Made by a program: the position numbers and the translations under genes. A stretch of DNA of 38,102 nt, taken from the NCBI GenBank assembly GCA_035285585.1, contig JAYKGU010000309.1, positions 1 through 38,102 on the forward strand, written 5' to 3'. Source of the DNA: JAYKGU01 sp035285585 (GTDB lineage Bacteria > Cyanobacteriota > Cyanobacteriia > CAKZMO01). The notes beneath the pieces were generated by a model. That model was not told where the DNA came from and did not search any database. It worked only from the letters and a program-made list of their open reading frames with translations. Shown here in pieces: positions 37,977 through 38,102 of this stretch. The stretch's first letter is position 1; the number at the start of each line of letters is the position of its first letter.

Positions 37977-38102
37977 TTGACATCCTCCCCGGCCTGAAGG
38001 CACGGGGATTCCCAGTCTGACTGGACTAGCCAGCCTCCTGATGGGTAGACAGTTCAGCACGGATTGCCTCAAGCGAGGTCTGATGCCCGCTCCCTGTCCA
38101 GT
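37977..38102 (-). mobile_element. Right end of an IS200/IS605-type (TnpB) element, cut by the window edge
   Basis: CCCCGGCC-TGAA-GGC-A-CGGGG is an imperfect hairpin with a single bulged A, flanked by GACATCCTC and ATTCCC. This pattern is the familiar right end of IS200/IS605 elements in cyanobacteria, in which the hairpin follows the tnpB stop codon and the 3' RNA overlaps this region. The body of the element would lie beyond the window. Exact boundaries cannot be set from one copy. Confidence 0.6.
38026..38102 (-). CDS. Possible C-terminal tail of a TnpB protein (partial)
   Basis: One minus-strand frame is open from the window edge to a TAG at 38026-38028 and encodes a 24-residue tail with GHQTSLEAIRAELSTHQEAG. 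Its position just inside the hairpin end fits the C-terminus of TnpB, which is variable and disordered in this family. Without the catalytic part this is only a positional inference. Confidence 0.35.
   Translation of the reverse strand, partial: WTGSGHQTSLEAIRAELSTHQEAG

Noticed and set aside
1..38102. tRNA, rRNA or tmRNA genes
   Set aside because: I saw no convincing cloverleaf or conserved rRNA segments in intergenic regions on either strand. A tRNAscan or Infernal run would be needed to exclude them fully.

Overview
The window is chromosomal DNA from a cyanobacterium. The evidence is the very frequent HIP1 octamer GCGATCGC, a high-light-inducible protein, an ssl1498-family light-harvesting-like protein, the photosystem II S4-domain protein, a fused ThiO-ThiG enzyme and several small families typical of cyanobacteria. 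The fairly high GC (mid to high fifties by eye) and the gene mix suggest a Leptolyngbya-like lineage, but the genus cannot be fixed from sequence reading alone.

Layout. 1-3 kb: an AT-richer N-acetylmuramoyl-L-alanine amidase with a duplicated N-terminal module, a Hlip with a putative HLR1 box, a glycine-rich membrane protein and a pentapeptide-repeat protein. 3.3-9.8 kb: a carbon-metabolism block on the plus strand (transaldolase, phosphoketolase, glycogen phosphorylase) with intrinsic terminators and a hairpin with alternative pairing between the first two genes. 9.9-12.7 kb: a secreted or anchored repeat protein ending in a WGxxGxxG segment, a DUF2993 protein and an AI-2E-type permease. 12.7-19.6 kb, minus strand: a small membrane protein, a NifX/NifB-type cofactor-binding protein with a His-rich tail, a membrane-anchored helical protein, the PSII S4 protein, ssl1498, ThiO-ThiG, an Asn-rich membrane protein and a 2Fe-2S ferredoxin. 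20-21.7 kb: citramalate synthase. 21.7-26.1 kb, minus strand: a membrane protein, a FIST sensor protein, an unknown acidic protein and EPSP synthase. 26.6-29.3 kb: an unknown protein, then a histidine kinase and OmpR-type response regulator pair. 30.1-35.6 kb: a type I secretion operon (PpiC-like protein, HlyB-like ABC exporter, HlyD-like adaptor) behind a structured leader. 35.7-37.6 kb, minus strand: DUF2721, TIGR02587 and TIGR02588 membrane proteins. The last ~125 bases look like the right end of an IS200/IS605 (TnpB-type) element.

The most striking non-coding signal is a family of six ~88-105 bp palindromic, TA-ended, MITE-like elements at 10468, 19604, 22251, 26418, 29397 and 36144. All share a long central hairpin, and one copy carries compensatory stem changes. 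The elements sit tightly against genes. Two provide the stop codons of neighbouring genes, one offers an in-frame upstream start to the ferredoxin gene, and one separates TIGR02587 from TIGR02588. A different palindromic repeat at 15179 likewise supplies the stop codon of the PSII S4 gene. Starts were chosen by eye from codon type, Shine-Dalgarno context and family length, and no database search was run.
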